A stretch of 14,585 nt of DNA from Actinomycetes bacterium. GTDB lineage: Bacteria; Actinomycetota; Acidimicrobiia; Acidimicrobiales; Microtrichaceae. A program made the position numbers and the translations under genes. Positions 14,530 to 14,585 of this stretch are shown piece after piece. Each line of letters opens with the position of its first letter. The stretch's first letter is position 1. The notes beneath the pieces are model-generated. The model saw nothing but the letters and a program-made list of their open reading frames with translations, was not told where the DNA came from and made no database searches. The stretch covers positions 1 to 14,585 of the forward strand of contig JAEZFI010000252.1 in the NCBI GenBank assembly GCA_023437745.1, given 5' to 3'.

Positions 14530-14585
14530 GCGACGAGCGAGCGGTGGCCGGCCCCCCCCCCCCCCCCCAAACCCACCCCCCGCAA
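14526..14585 (+). CDS. grpE: First codons of a probable grpE, truncated by the window end
   Basis: An ATG overlaps the dnaK stop (ATGA at 14526-14529) and opens with MSDERAVAG. GrpE, the DnaK nucleotide exchange factor, is the usual next gene in actinobacteria and often starts with a short acidic, disordered tail. After nine codons the sequence turns into a run of 17 C bases (14552-14568) and further C-rich bases, giving Pro residues that I do not trust. The call rests on position and overlap alone, not on homology. Confidence 0.5.
   Translation, partial: MSDERAVAGPPPPPQTHPPQ

Overview
The window is a GC-rich stretch (roughly 70% G+C by eye, with codons strongly ending in G or C) of an actinobacterial chromosome. 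Signs of Actinomycetota are a DnaK of 614 residues without the extra N-terminal insert of Gram-negative DnaKs, a dnaK-grpE ATGA overlap, an endonuclease VIII of the actinobacterial Nei2 type, an F420/PPOX-type oxidoreductase, and genes that appear to be leaderless. The gene styles make me think of Acidimicrobiia, but that is an inference without a tree. The right end runs into a 17-base C tract and low-complexity sequence, so it is probably a contig end.

Layout, left to right. (1) 1-311, minus: 5' part of a PPOX/F420-type flavoprotein, divergent from a complete Nei-type DNA glycosylase at 372-1148, plus. (2) 1319-3737, minus: a restriction-modification-like locus. It has a beta-class N6A/N4C DNA methyltransferase (from 3737) whose frame switches near 2350 to a second reading frame (1319-2329) that looks like a restriction-endonuclease candidate. 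The switch coincides with a perfect 16-bp palindrome, so the two may be one 805-residue protein. (3) 3793-4215, plus: a steroid delta-isomerase-like protein with all three catalytic residues. (4) 4242-7689, minus: a two-gene MacB/LolD-type ABC transporter operon. (5) 7814-11602, plus: DoxX-like membrane protein, lipoprotein alpha/beta-hydrolase (TTGA overlap), and a membrane protein with a His-rich loop and a Cys/His-rich extracytoplasmic domain of unknown function. (6) 11688-12461, minus: phosphoglycerate mutase gpmA. (7) 12685-end, plus: dnaK and the first codons of a probable grpE.

How the parts work together. The methyltransferase and nuclease candidate would form one R-M module. The ABC ATPase and double-FtsX permease would form one complex. 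The plus-strand trio at 7814-11602 looks like an envelope operon, and its last gene is the least explained protein here. dnaK-grpE is the usual chaperone operon, read from a near-consensus sigma-70 promoter at 12511-12539. Two convergent gene junctions carry nested inverted repeats that are likely transcription-end structures. Three genes have TANNNT hexamers 6-8 bases before ATG and no Shine-Dalgarno, suggesting leaderless transcripts. I saw no tRNA, rRNA, CRISPR array or insertion sequence, and there is no gene-free gap above 300 bases.
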